Of a DNA stretch of 55,683 nucleotides, positions 30,804 through 39,851 are shown piece by piece. A program made the position numbers and the translations under genes. The DNA comes from Candidatus Nanoarchaeia archaeon (GTDB lineage Archaea > Nanobdellota > Nanobdellia > SCGC-AAA011-G17 > GW2011-AR17). The stretch covers positions 1 to 55,683 of the forward strand of contig JAQTVM010000010.1 of the NCBI GenBank assembly GCA_028706745.1. Reading direction: 5' to 3'. The notes beneath the pieces are model-generated. The model saw nothing but the letters and a program-made list of their open reading frames with translations, made no database searches and was not told where the DNA came from. The first letter of the stretch is position 1, and each line of letters starts with the position of its first letter.

Positions 30804-30804
30804 G

Positions 30805-30852
30805 ATAGATAATTGCGCGTATATCTAAAGCATAATTAGCGCAATTATCTAT
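30805..30852. promoter_or_regulatory. Inverted repeat B (14-bp perfect arms) next to MEMO promoter
   Basis: ATAGATAATTGCGC and GCGCAATTATCTAT flank a 20-nt spacer and end 6 bp before the TATA box ATATTTAAG (30859-30867) of the MEMO gene. The core AATTGC is shared with inverted repeat A. Confidence 0.55.
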
Positions 30853-30890
30853 AAAAACATATTTAAGCATTCTTTTCTTTTAATATCTTA

Positions 30891-31709
30891 ATGATAAAGC
30901 CGATTGTTGCAGGACAGTTTTACCCTGCGGGAAAGGAGGCATTGATTAAACTACTTGACAAATGCTTTTCTTCAGCTAAAGATGCCAAGAAGGCAGGCTC
31001 AAAGGCATTTGGCATTATTGCGCCGCACGCCGGGTATGCGTATTCAGGCAATGCGGCTGCAGTGTCGTATAATGCAATAAGAGGGGCAAAAACATTTGTC
31101 ATTCTTGCCCCTGACCATAACGGCTTGTGCTTTTCGCCAACAACAACAAAGGAGGATTTTGAGACACCTCTAGGAATTGTCAGGACAGACACTGAATTGG
31201 TTGAAAAGCTAAAAGCCAAATGCAGTTTTCTGAAAACCGGCAGAATACAGGAGCATGCTGTTGAAGTGCAGCTGCCTTTTCTGCAGTATTTGTTCAAGGA
31301 ATTCAGGATAGTTCCCATTGTAATCCCTTCTTCTGAATATTATAAGGAATTGGGAAAGGCAATTGCTTCATTAGGCAAGGATTCAATAATTATCTGCTCT
31401 TCTGATTTCACGCATTACGGCGCTTCTTACGGCTTTATGCCTTTTGATGAAAAGAATGCAAAAGCAGGTATGAATAAGCTTGATTCAGGAGCGATTAAAT
31501 TCATTGAAAGACTTGATGCAGGCGGGTTCTTGAAATATGTGCAGGAGACAGGCGCAACAATCTGCGGGGAATATGCAATAGCAACGGCAATTGAAGCAGT
31601 AAAAGCAATGGAAGCAAAGAAAGGAGTTTTATTAAATTATTACACTTCAGGAGACATTTCAGAAGATTATTCCTTGGCAGTGGGGTATGCTTCAGTTGCT
31701 TTTGTGTAA
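30891..31709 (+). CDS. MEMO1 family protein (AmmeMemoRadiSam system protein B)
   Basis: 272 aa. MEMO signatures: IVAGQFYPAG, IIAPHAGYAYSGNAAA, VILAPDHNG, EHAVEVQLPFLQY, SSDFTHYG and the C-terminal TSGDIS. The fold is that of LigB-type dioxygenases; His residues in PHAGY, DHNG and EHAVE can hold a metal. In many archaea it is linked to an AMMECR1 protein and a radical-SAM enzyme, neither of which is visible here. Leaderless start 26-28 nt from the TATA box. Confidence 0.9.
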   Translation: MIKPIVAGQFYPAGKEALIKLLDKCFSSAKDAKKAGSKAFGIIAPHAGYAYSGNAAAVSYNAIRGAKTFVILAPDHNGLCFSPTTTKEDFETPLGIVRTDTELVEKLKAKCSFLKTGRIQEHAVEVQLPFLQYLFKEFRIVPIVIPSSEYYKELGKAIASLGKDSIIICSSDFTHYGASYGFMPFDEKNAKAGMNKLDSGAIKFIERLDAGGFLKYVQETGATICGEYAIATAIEAVKAMEAKKGVLLNYYTSGDISEDYSLAVGYASVAFV

Positions 31710-31710
31710 A

Positions 31711-32475
31711 TTAGTCTTTAAGCCATTCCGAAACAGCACCATAAAATTTTCTTGGTTCTAGCAGAAGCCAGCTGTGCCCGCCGTCAGCCAGGATAACTTT
31801 TGAATTATTAATGCTCTTTTTAAAATAATCAGCCGAATCCCTGCGGAATATCTCGTCTTTGTTTGAAAGAAGAATGAGGGTTTTTGCAGTTATTTTTTTC
31901 AGCTCATCCCCATAATCTGCCTGCAATGACTTCTTTACTGTTTTTATTACAATCCCTATTTTCGGGAGGTGCGCTGCAATGCTATTCCTGTATTCTCTGG
32001 CAATTGTCCTTATTAATCCCTGCTTTTTTTCCTTAACCATCTCTTTTGTCTCTTTTGCAAGCGAGGAAAGGAACGCAAGCTCCAGTTTTGCATATTTTTC
32101 AGGCGCGCCTGCAGAATTAACAAGTACCAGCTTTTCGATAGTCTTATTCTCTGCAGCCATGCAGAATGCAATCCCTCCGCCGAAGGAATGCCCCATCACA
32201 ATCAGGTTCTTTATTTTTAAAGATGAAATAAATTTGTTCAGGAAAGCGGCAAAATCCCTGAAATCCCAAGCTGCCTTTGGAGTGCCTGATTTTCCAAAAC
32301 AAGGCAGGTCAACTGCAATTACCTTATATTTATCTGCGAACAGCTTAAGTATGCCTTTGTATGCATTTGCGTCTGCAAGAACTCCGTGAATGAACAAGAA
32401 AGGCTTTCCATTGCCCGCAGTAATATACTTCATCTTAATGCCTGCATCAGAATAGGTTTTATTCTCAAATTTCAT
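31711..32475 (-). CDS. Alpha/beta hydrolase
   Basis: 254 aa. Typical fold: FLFIHGVLAD (oxyanion loop), nucleophile elbow MGHSFGGG (Ser about 98), TLILLSNKDEIF for the acid and GGHSWLL for the catalytic His. Substrate unknown; serine esterase or lipase activity is expected. Its ATG overlaps the stop of the upstream membrane protein gene (4 nt), so they are co-translated. Confidence 0.85.
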   Translation of the reverse strand: MKFENKTYSDAGIKMKYITAGNGKPFLFIHGVLADANAYKGILKLFADKYKVIAVDLPCFGKSGTPKAAWDFRDFAAFLNKFISSLKIKNLIVMGHSFGGGIAFCMAAENKTIEKLVLVNSAGAPEKYAKLELAFLSSLAKETKEMVKEKKQGLIRTIAREYRNSIAAHLPKIGIVIKTVKKSLQADYGDELKKITAKTLILLSNKDEIFRRDSADYFKKSINNSKVILADGGHSWLLLEPRKFYGAVSEWLKD

Positions 32476-32975
32476 ATGAAATCCTTAATCATGTGTTTTA
32501 CGTATTCGTGGATAAGCCAGCCTCCGAGGAGAATGCCGTCGAATACTGCAAACAGCATTTGCGGCTGCATTCCTGTAAATAATGCAAGATTCAGCCCAAA
32601 GCTTAATTCGCTGAAAGGATAAAACGGCATTATGCTTCCTGAGAATATTGCGTCAAGCACGAGATGCGTGAATATGCCAAATGAAGCCATTCCAAATAAC
32701 AGCTTCGCTTTCCTGTTTTTTCTCATCAATAATGCCGCCATAAGAAACAAGAGAGGTATGAAAATAGTATGCGTGAACTGCCTGTGCACTGATGAAACAG
32801 AAACTTCCCTGAAAAAGCCGATAATCCGCCAGATTGCAATGTCAATATCCGGCAAAAGTCCTGCAATGCCTGCGACAAGCACGTAAAAGAGGGGGAACTT
32901 CTTTTTTGCAATATAATCCCTGTACAGGTCAGCCAGTATCAAAGGCACAAGTATGTGGGTTGCAGGGTTAGGCAT
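32472..32975 (-). CDS. YdjM/DUF457-like membrane-bound metal-dependent hydrolase
   Basis: 167 aa with four or five membrane segments. MPNPATHILVPL and the metal motifs GLLPDIDIA, VHRQFTHTIFIP and THLVLDAIFSG match the YdjM/DUF457 family, predicted zinc hydrolases of the membrane. Start 32975 is chosen because GATATAAAAAC (about 33000-33010) is a TATA box about 28 nt upstream. First gene of a pair with the hydrolase. Confidence 0.8.
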   Translation of the reverse strand: MPNPATHILVPLILADLYRDYIAKKKFPLFYVLVAGIAGLLPDIDIAIWRIIGFFREVSVSSVHRQFTHTIFIPLLFLMAALLMRKNRKAKLLFGMASFGIFTHLVLDAIFSGSIMPFYPFSELSFGLNLALFTGMQPQMLFAVFDGILLGGWLIHEYVKHMIKDFI

Positions 32976-33063
32976 GCAAATATAATGGCTTTTTGTGTTT
33001 TTATATCTATCCAACACCTTTTCCTACAAAAAGCTTTAAAATACAGGCTGTTTTCAGGGGCTT

Positions 33064-33801
33064 ATGGCATGGATTAAGGCAAAACACGAAGGGGACTTGG
33101 CAGGAGTTGCTGCAAGGCTTTACCATTCGAATATTATACTTTCTGACCTTGATGACACTTTGGCAAAATCGCCTATGAAGAAAGTGGCTTACGGCTTTCT
33201 AAAGCGCCCGGACATGCTTGCAAATCCTAAGTTTATTGCCTGGTGCGCAAAAGCCGCGTGGAAAAAGGCAGTTAAGGGCAAAAAAGCAGAGTCAGAGCTT
33301 GGCAGGGAGTTTGTTGAGAAATTTCTTGACGGCAGAGAAAGGAAAAAACTGGAAGAAAAGATGTCTTTTGATTATATGGATGAATTAAGGGAGTCTGCTT
33401 TTCCCGGAGTATTCTCCTTTTATTCAATGCTCCCGAATGCAATGAAAATTATAGTCACAAGAAGCATACACGAGATTGCGTGGGCTTATCGCTGCGCGCT
33501 TGATTTTGATTTTTCAATGGAAGAGCAGTATGACAAGAAAAAATCTGTTGATTTTATAATGCGCGTTTTTCCTAAACTCAAGAGATATGCAATATTTGGA
33601 GATTCTGCGGAAGATGAGGAGATGGTTGATTACCTGAGATTTCAGCTTGTGAAAGGCAGTATAGATACGCTTGTTTCAGTGCATATTGCGAAATCCGAGA
33701 AAAAGGCAAACCCTGATTTTGACTGCTCGATAGGAAGGAATTATTCATCTCTTGCAGAATTGATAAGCAAATACTTCAGACTATCTTCATCTTCTCAATG
33801 A
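33064..33801 (+). CDS. HAD-superfamily hydrolase
   Basis: 245 aa. HAD motifs: LSDLDDTLAKS (motif I, nucleophile Asp), IIVTRS (motif II) and IFGDSAEDEEMVDYL (motif IV), with an alpha-helical cap between I and II rich in lysine (CAKAAWKKAVKGKKAE). Likely a small-molecule phosphatase. CTTTAAAATA (33034-33043) makes it leaderless. The 3' end overlaps the convergent NUDIX gene by 26 nt. Confidence 0.8.
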   Translation: MAWIKAKHEGDLAGVAARLYHSNIILSDLDDTLAKSPMKKVAYGFLKRPDMLANPKFIAWCAKAAWKKAVKGKKAESELGREFVEKFLDGRERKKLEEKMSFDYMDELRESAFPGVFSFYSMLPNAMKIIVTRSIHEIAWAYRCALDFDFSMEEQYDKKKSVDFIMRVFPKLKRYAIFGDSAEDEEMVDYLRFQLVKGSIDTLVSVHIAKSEKKANPDFDCSIGRNYSSLAELISKYFRLSSSSQ

Positions 33802-34204
33802 AGTCATGCGCTTTTTTCAGCACTTTCCTGTCGCTTGGAAATGAAAGCCTTGCATATGCCTGCTCAAAAGAAAGCCATTCATAACCATCATGCTCTTTTG
33901 AGATTATAACATTTTCTGTGCTTGTTTCTGCAAATATGTATACTGCTGTCTTATGTATAAGCTGTCCTTCTTTCCTGTAAAACCACGTTACAGTCTCTTT
34001 AAATCCCTTGACAAAGAACAAGTCGTTTATGCCTGTTTCTTCAAAAATTTCCCTTCTTGCAGTCGCTTCTATGTCTTCTCCTTCTTCTATTTTTCCCCTT
34101 GCAAAAAACCAGCCTTCTCTGTAATGGTCGTGTGCTTTCCTGTATAGAATCAAATACAACCCTTTATTGTAGATTATTGCTCCTGCAGAACGTTCATTGG
34201 GCAT
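33776..34204 (-). CDS. NUDIX hydrolase (Ap4A hydrolase-like)
   Basis: 142 aa. A complete Nudix box GKIEEGEDIEATARREIFEE continuing TGI (pattern GX5EX7REUXEEXGU). The flanks (SAGAIIYNKGLYLILYRKA, WFFARGKIE, TVTWFYRKEG) resemble asymmetric Ap4A hydrolases. It would clear dinucleoside polyphosphates. No TATA box is evident in the short gap to tRNA-Gly, so it is probably transcribed from the tRNA promoter through the intervening palindrome. Confidence 0.88.
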   Translation of the reverse strand: MPNERSAGAIIYNKGLYLILYRKAHDHYREGWFFARGKIEEGEDIEATARREIFEETGINDLFFVKGFKETVTWFYRKEGQLIHKTAVYIFAETSTENVIISKEHDGYEWLSFEQAYARLSFPSDRKVLKKAHDFIEKMKIV

Positions 34205-34222
34205 GTATTACTCCGTGTTTAC

Positions 34223-34269
34223 TGCGCCGGCCGGTATTCTCACTCTCGTTCGAGACCGTCCGCCGCTGA
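34223..34269 (-). repeat. tRNA-tail palindrome after tRNA-Gly
   Basis: Read in the tRNA direction: CGGACGGT, core CTCGAACGAGAGTGAGAAT, ACCGGCCGGCGCA. The end repeats the tRNA-Gly 3' end (17-nt direct repeat with one mismatch, 34223-34239 against 34270-34286), and the beginning is its inverted copy. The palindrome starts within 10 nt of the tRNA, giving a 47-nt repeat spacing. Confidence 0.75.
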
Positions 34270-34341
34270 TGCGCCGGCCGGGATTCGAACCCGGGTTATC
34301 GGCTTGGAAGGCCGAGATTCTAACCACTAAACCACCGGCGC
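34270..34341 (-). tRNA. tRNA-Gly (anticodon TCC)
   Basis: 72 nt. Acceptor GCGCCGG/CCGGCGC plus A73; anticodon loop CTTCCAA on TCGGC/GCCGA; T-loop TTCGAAT. No encoded CCA. Probable co-transcript with the NUDIX gene. Confidence 0.94.
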
Positions 34342-34404
34342 GCAAGGGCAGTTTAACTGTTTGCTTTAATACCAAAGAAATCAGGTTTTTATAAACTTAA
34401 CGCT

Positions 34405-35994
34405 TTATTTCTTAACAGGCTGCGCAGCTTGCTGGGAAGTCGTTTGGGCTGGTTTTTGAGCTGCCTGCTTTGCACCCTGCGCATTTGCCTGCTGGGGATT
34501 GTTAATCTTGTTAAAGGCATACTTAATCTGGTCGTCTTTCCAGCCTGCTTTTTTGAGCGCGTCTGTAATCTGGGCATCATTGTATCCTTTTCCTTTAGCA
34601 GCCCTAATATACGCAAGAATCGCATCAAGGTCTTTTTGCGCTGCAAAAGGCATGACCTCTTTTTTTTCTTCAGGTTTTTTTGCCGCGCCTGCTGCTTCTT
34701 TTTTCTTCTTATTATACATAATTATTATTCCTGTTGTAATCACTCCTATTATGATTATTGCGATCAGAATCCACCACCACCAGCACCAAAATCCAACACA
34801 TTCTCCTGGTTCTCCGCAATCCTCAGGGCAGTCTTCTCCTTCATCGCATATACCATCTCCGCATTCTGCTTCACCGAATCCAAGATTTTTTCTTGAGGGG
34901 TTTGCAGAAGTGCTGCACAGCCTTTCAGAAGGAGCCAAAGCAATAGCCTGCTGCTGGCATTCTACTGTGCCTGTGCCTGCAAGTGTGCAAAGCGAAGTAT
35001 CTCTTGTCATCTTGCCTGTTGAAGTGTCGCATTCGCTCCATGCAACTCCTGAACAGTCGGCAGTAACCTGGCAGGGCGGAGTAATTCCTGAGCCGCTTCC
35101 GTTGCCCATGCCCAGCATTCCTGCAATATCTAATGTACATTCAAGCAAGCATTCGTCGCAAGGCAATACAGTAAGCAATGTATCTTCTGTCTTGCCGCTT
35201 TCTGCTGATAAGAAAGCGCCGCTTGTTTCCCTTAATTCTGTTTTAAAGTAATATTCCGGGTCTGTGCCATCATCATCTTCAATATATGCCGCAACCCACG
35301 GCGCAATCCATGCGTGAACATTTGTAGGGATTCCGTCTTCATCAGGAATATTTGTGAATACCTGCTGGGCTGTTATTGTATCTTCAAGGCTGCCTGTTCC
35401 ATCGCTGTATTCATATACCTTAAAAGTCACGTCTGCTTCATCGTCGCATCCTTCGCCCATGGCAATCATATAGACAGTATCGCCCTCGTTTGCAGAGTTA
35501 ATCAGTTCAACATCGCAGCTTATCCATGCAATGCTTTCAAGATCCATTTCGCAGCTGCTTGAAACAGAAGCTTCTGCGCAGTCAGAGTCCTCCTCATCTA
35601 TATTGCCGTCACAGTCATTGTCAATGCCGTCTCCGCAGATTTCAGCCATTCCTGGATTTACAAACATGTTTGCATCATCGCAGTCCACATTTGCTTCCCC
35701 GCCGCAGTCAACGCCGCCGACAGACGCTTCCGCATTATACCCGTCCCTGTCGCTGTCAGTGCAGGCGTCATCTATAATTCCGTTGCAGTCATTGTCAATG
35801 CCGTCTCCCGGGGTTTCTGTTGCACCCGGGTTTATTTCAGGATTGTTATCATTGCAGTCAAGCTGTTCAGGGCAGTCAATCCCAATATAAGGGCAATAGC
35901 CATCGCCGTCCTCGTCAGGGTCCGGAACTGCAAGGACAAGAATTGCAAACAATGATAAGGCAACTAATAAAGATAAAATACCTCTCTTTTTCAT
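34405..35994 (-). CDS. Surface protein with MopE-like Ca-binding repeats and C-terminal TM plus KGW-type tail
   Basis: 529 aa. Signal peptide (1-22), then three Asp/Asn-rich repeats (DCNDNNPEINPGA, GDGIDNDCNG; DCDDANMFVNPGM, GDGIDNDCDG) like MopE/thrombospondin type 3 calcium sites. A cysteine-bearing exterior follows, then a CGDGICDEGEDCPEDCG box, a Trp-rich membrane segment (about 412-435), a lysine-rich stretch, and a cytoplasmic piece AILAYIRAAKGKGYNDAQIT, LKKAGWKDDQIKYAF. The last two modules recur in the 36046 gene. A TATA box (about 36017-36029) makes it leaderless. Confidence 0.75.
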   Translation of the reverse strand: MKKRGILSLLVALSLFAILVLAVPDPDEDGDGYCPYIGIDCPEQLDCNDNNPEINPGATETPGDGIDNDCNGIIDDACTDSDRDGYNAEASVGGVDCGGEANVDCDDANMFVNPGMAEICGDGIDNDCDGNIDEEDSDCAEASVSSSCEMDLESIAWISCDVELINSANEGDTVYMIAMGEGCDDEADVTFKVYEYSDGTGSLEDTITAQQVFTNIPDEDGIPTNVHAWIAPWVAAYIEDDDGTDPEYYFKTELRETSGAFLSAESGKTEDTLLTVLPCDECLLECTLDIAGMLGMGNGSGSGITPPCQVTADCSGVAWSECDTSTGKMTRDTSLCTLAGTGTVECQQQAIALAPSERLCSTSANPSRKNLGFGEAECGDGICDEGEDCPEDCGEPGECVGFWCWWWWILIAIIIIGVITTGIIIMYNKKKKEAAGAAKKPEEKKEVMPFAAQKDLDAILAYIRAAKGKGYNDAQITDALKKAGWKDDQIKYAFNKINNPQQANAQGAKQAAQKPAQTTSQQAAQPVKK

Positions 35995-36045
35995 TATTCT
36001 TTTAAGGGTTTAAGGGTATTTAAAGATTTCTAACATGATTTTTAA

Positions 36046-38709
36046 TTAAATCTTAAGCTCTTTCTTCACGTCTTCCTCTGTCCATCCCTTTGAAACGAGA
36101 TTTTTGAGAATTTTTTCTTTCGGCATATTTCTTGACAATGCTGTCTTGATGTATTCCTGCACAGGGCTGAGATTTTCAGAAGGCTTTTCAACGTTTTTTT
36201 CCTTTTTCTCCCATTCCATTTCTGCAAATGCAAACTTTATCTGCTCCTCTTTCCATCCTTTTTCGTGCAGGCGGCTTTTTGTCACTGAATCATCCATGTC
36301 TTTTTCCCTTGATGTCCTTATGAATGACTTGACTGATTCCAACTCTGCAGGCGTTGAAAACGGCTTTTTCTTCTTTGTAAGGTGCCAGAGGCTGTATTTT
36401 CCCCTGTAAAACAGGAGGTATCCTGCCAATGCAAGGCAGATTATTATAATGATAATTATCAATGCCCAAGGTGTTTTTGAGCCGCAGTCTTCAGGGCAGA
36501 TTGTTTCATCTTCATAATAATCAGTGCATATTCCGTCCCCGCATACTGCTTCCTCTGCGCCGCAGTCTTCTCCTTCGCATTCTGATTCTTCATCTTCTCC
36601 TGAAGGGACTATTATGGTGCTTACTTTTTCCATTGGAACATCAAACTCAGTTCTTACCGCATACCTTTGCTCTTTTTTCGAGCCTGCTCCGAGCCCTTCT
36701 CCAACAAACCATTTCACTACAGGGTCTGCATTCACAATTGAAGTAGGGGCTGTTTCAAACATTATGTCTGATGCTGAATCTGCCACGCTCTTGTCTATGA
36801 CTTCAAAAATGTCAAACTTTCCCAACTTTTCGCGGGCGGTTATTTCTTTTTTGACAAGCGCATACTTTTTTATCGCTCCTGAAAATTCCTTTATTGAAAC
36901 AGTGGTTACAGAAGCCATTATCTGCACCTTTTCCTGCGCGAAATATACTTCCTGCTGTTTGTCAGCAGGCGCAACATCAGAGGTAATATCATTGAGTTCA
37001 ATCAACTGAAAGTCCTTAATAGAGCTTCCCAAAATAACTTCTTTAGGCAGGCTTGCCCTGAAGCTTTCTATCTCCGCCCTCAATGCAGGCGTGTCCGCAG
37101 AAGCTCTTGATGAGATGTTTCCTATCTCTGACAATGCAGCCTCAATATCCTTGTCAATGCCAAGTATTTTTAATGCAGTCTGCGCATCCCCTGCCAGGGC
37201 AGATATTGCATTAAGCGCTGTCCTTGTTTCTTCAACCATTCCCTGCGCTGATGAAGGGCTTGCTGTTCCTCCTGCGCCTATTGTAATTGTTGCATTTGCG
37301 AATAGCCCTGAAAATCTTGCCTCAATAACACCTGTATTGGCAGTTGAAACAACCGGCGCAGGCGCTTTTATGCCGAATGCCTCAAGAGGTATTTCAATTG
37401 TTGCAGAAGCAGGCAGTGTTATATTTTCGCCGGCTTTTGAAATCCTGCCGATTGATGCTTCGGAAGTGTCAATGTCATAGAATTCGGTTGACCTTGAAGA
37501 CACGTCTCCTGTTTTGTATTTAAAGTCAAGATTGCTTAAGTCAATAGTTCCTGAATTGTTTGCAATGAACTTAAGCTCAATTGTGCAGGTTATGTCATTG
37601 CATATTCCTGAGGGGGATAATTCAGTTATGCCCTCTATTGCATATTTCACAGCGTCTGCTTCATAGTCCCATGCAGTAAATTCAGCATTGCCGTTAAGAA
37701 CCTTTGAATATGTTCCCTGCTTAATCTTTATCTGCGGATTCCTTGAGGGATATTCTGTGCAAGTGCTTCCTGTTTCACCGGGCAGAGGGCAGTTGTGCGC
37801 TGTTGAAGACGGACCTTCTGCCGCCTTAACTTCGTACATTTCAATATCAGTGCCGTTTGTTGAATAAATGCAAACAGCATATTTGCCATGAAGCCCGTAG
37901 TCAGTGCTGTCTATTGTGCAAGAACCCCATGCAAAATCTGCATGTTCAGGCAAATCGCATTCAAGGACAGACGATGCAAGATATATTGGCGCTTCATCTG
38001 AATCCATTGTGACAATTGCGGCAGTTATATTGCCTGCTGTGTTCAGCCTTTTGTACCATGCGGCTATCTGAAAGTCCTTTGCAAAAGGCAAATCAATAAC
38101 CTGGCAAATCATTGTTGTGTTGCCTGTAATGAGCATAGACTGTCCGCCGCTGTCTCCGAGTCCTTCCGGCTTTGTGTATTCAGAATCCAAACCGGTTTTT
38201 GCGCCAAGGTAATACCATTCAATTATCCCGTCATTGCCGACATCTATTCTTACGTCGCTTAATGTGTTCGAGCCGGACCCTAACATGTCCATGTCAAGCG
38301 ACACAAAATTTGAATAAACATCTGCCTTTATTGCAATGCTTGTTTCCCCTCCATTGCTGAAGCTGAGGGTTTTTGAAGCAGAAGGATTTGTTACATTCTT
38401 CATCGGAGGCGCCTGCGTGAAAGTGAAAGACGCATTTGTAAGGGCAGAGGCGAGTGTTTTGTCAAAATTAACCCTTTTCATAGGCAGTTGAATCCTTAAC
38501 TCAATCTCGTCTTCTGCGTCAAGAGCAATGTCCAACGGGATTGTCAGCGTGCCTGTTAATGTTTCATTTGCTGCAAACGAGGATTTTGAAAGTTCTATCG
38601 CAAATGTTGCATTTGTCACGTTCGTGTTGATTGGAAGGGCTGTTGCATTAGCAAATAATAAAGCTGTTAAAACAACCGCGACTGCCGCCAATATATAATG
38701 GATTTTCAT
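36046..38709 (-). CDS. Large surface protein with C-terminal TM and two KGW-type cytoplasmic repeats
   Basis: 887 aa. Signal peptide MKIHYILAAVAVVLTALLFA, a very long exterior with cohesin/dockerin-adhesin-like beta segments, then CGDGICTDYYEDETICPEDC, one membrane helix (PWALIIIIIIICLALAGYLL), a basic stretch and two repeats: FIRTSREKDMDDSV, LHEKGWKEEQIKFAF and YIKTALSRNMPKEK, LVSKGWTEEDVKKEL. The start at 38709 fits AATATAATAC (38727-38737) as TATA box and the signal peptide; an in-frame start at 38766 lies upstream of that promoter. Exterior function unknown. Confidence 0.75.
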   Translation of the reverse strand: MKIHYILAAVAVVLTALLFANATALPINTNVTNATFAIELSKSSFAANETLTGTLTIPLDIALDAEDEIELRIQLPMKRVNFDKTLASALTNASFTFTQAPPMKNVTNPSASKTLSFSNGGETSIAIKADVYSNFVSLDMDMLGSGSNTLSDVRIDVGNDGIIEWYYLGAKTGLDSEYTKPEGLGDSGGQSMLITGNTTMICQVIDLPFAKDFQIAAWYKRLNTAGNITAAIVTMDSDEAPIYLASSVLECDLPEHADFAWGSCTIDSTDYGLHGKYAVCIYSTNGTDIEMYEVKAAEGPSSTAHNCPLPGETGSTCTEYPSRNPQIKIKQGTYSKVLNGNAEFTAWDYEADAVKYAIEGITELSPSGICNDITCTIELKFIANNSGTIDLSNLDFKYKTGDVSSRSTEFYDIDTSEASIGRISKAGENITLPASATIEIPLEAFGIKAPAPVVSTANTGVIEARFSGLFANATITIGAGGTASPSSAQGMVEETRTALNAISALAGDAQTALKILGIDKDIEAALSEIGNISSRASADTPALRAEIESFRASLPKEVILGSSIKDFQLIELNDITSDVAPADKQQEVYFAQEKVQIMASVTTVSIKEFSGAIKKYALVKKEITAREKLGKFDIFEVIDKSVADSASDIMFETAPTSIVNADPVVKWFVGEGLGAGSKKEQRYAVRTEFDVPMEKVSTIIVPSGEDEESECEGEDCGAEEAVCGDGICTDYYEDETICPEDCGSKTPWALIIIIIIICLALAGYLLFYRGKYSLWHLTKKKKPFSTPAELESVKSFIRTSREKDMDDSVTKSRLHEKGWKEEQIKFAFAEMEWEKKEKNVEKPSENLSPVQEYIKTALSRNMPKEKILKNLVSKGWTEEDVKKELKI

Positions 38710-38820
38710 AAAGGTACCTCTTTTATGTATTATATTGGGGGTTAGGGGATATTTAAAATTAACCATAATGCCTATTTTCTATTCACAAGCTATTTAAAGC
38801 GTATTTTAAGCTTCTTTAGC

Positions 38821-39792
38821 ATGAAGCTATTGGTTACAGGCGGAGCAGGATACATCGGGAGCCATATTGTTCATCTGCTTTACAACAAGCACGAGATAAT
38901 TGTTCTTGACTCTTTGGTTCACGGGCACGAAAAAAGCATTCCTAAGGAAGTAAATCTTGTGAGGGGGTGCCTTTCAGACACTGCCTTGCTTGACAAGCTG
39001 TTTTCAGAAAACGGGTTTGATGCGGTTGTGCACCTTGCGGGGTTTATAGAGGCAGGCGAGTCAATGCAGAAGCCTGAGAAGTATTTCCAGAACAATACAG
39101 TAAACGGCTTTAATCTTCTGAATGCAATGATTAAGCATAATGTAAAGAAGATTGTTTATGCTTCAACAGCAGCTGTTTACGGGCAGCCAAAAGAGATTCC
39201 AATTGCAGAAGATGCTGAAAAAATCCCCGCCAATTATTACGGCTTAAGCAAATTAATGTTTGAAAACATGCTTGACGCATGCAAGGTTCACGGGATTAAA
39301 AATATTTCATTGAGATTCTTCAATGCTTCGGGCGCAGGCTTTGGAATTGGGGAGCATCATGAGCCTGAAACTCATTTGATTCCATTAATCCTGCAGGTGC
39401 CTTTGGGCAAAAGAGACTGCATAAAACTGTTCGGAACTGATTACCCGACAGAAGACGGGACATGCGTAAGGGATTACATTCACGTTCTTGACATTGCAAA
39501 AGCGCACGAACTGGCTTTGAATGCCTTGGAAAAAGGGAAGGAAGGGAAATTTAATCTTGGCTCTGGCAGGGGATATTCTGTAAAAGAAGTCATTGACGCT
39601 GCAAGGGTAATTACCAACCATCCAATACCTGTAAAAGAAGAGCAGAGAAGGGCAGGAGACCCTGCGGTGCTTGTTGCTTCAAACAGGAAAGCTTTTGAAG
39701 AACTGGGCTGGAATCCGGAATATGGTTTGAAAGAGATAGTTTTGAGTGCGTGGGAGTGGCATAGAAATAATCCTGAAGGATTTAAAAATTAA
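38821..39792 (+). CDS. galE: UDP-glucose 4-epimerase (GalE-like)
   Basis: 323 aa extended short-chain dehydrogenase. NAD motif VTGGAGYIGSH (5-15), catalytic serine region YASTAAVYG and YxxxK as YYGLSK, then RFFNASGA and DGTCVRDYIHVLDIA, all diagnostic for GalE. It interconverts UDP-glucose and UDP-galactose for surface glycans. TATTTAAAGC (38791-38800) gives a leaderless start. The following methyltransferase and membrane genes may belong to the same envelope pathway. Confidence 0.92.
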   Translation: MKLLVTGGAGYIGSHIVHLLYNKHEIIVLDSLVHGHEKSIPKEVNLVRGCLSDTALLDKLFSENGFDAVVHLAGFIEAGESMQKPEKYFQNNTVNGFNLLNAMIKHNVKKIVYASTAAVYGQPKEIPIAEDAEKIPANYYGLSKLMFENMLDACKVHGIKNISLRFFNASGAGFGIGEHHEPETHLIPLILQVPLGKRDCIKLFGTDYPTEDGTCVRDYIHVLDIAKAHELALNALEKGKEGKFNLGSGRGYSVKEVIDAARVITNHPIPVKEEQRRAGDPAVLVASNRKAFEELGWNPEYGLKEIVLSAWEWHRNNPEGFKN

Positions 39793-39851
39793 ATTCTTTT
39801 AAATAATCCCTCATCAATAAACTTATTAAGCACATTGCTAATTAAATTATT

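Noticed and set aside
34405-35994. Several long open frames on the plus strand opposite the MopE-like gene
   Set aside because: They mirror the Asp/Asn-rich repeats of the minus-strand gene, have no promoter or ribosome site and read as Ser/Pro/His-rich shadow sequence.
36046-38766. Start of the large surface protein at 38766
   Set aside because: It would place 19 residues before the signal peptide and start upstream of the TATA-like element; 38709 fits both.
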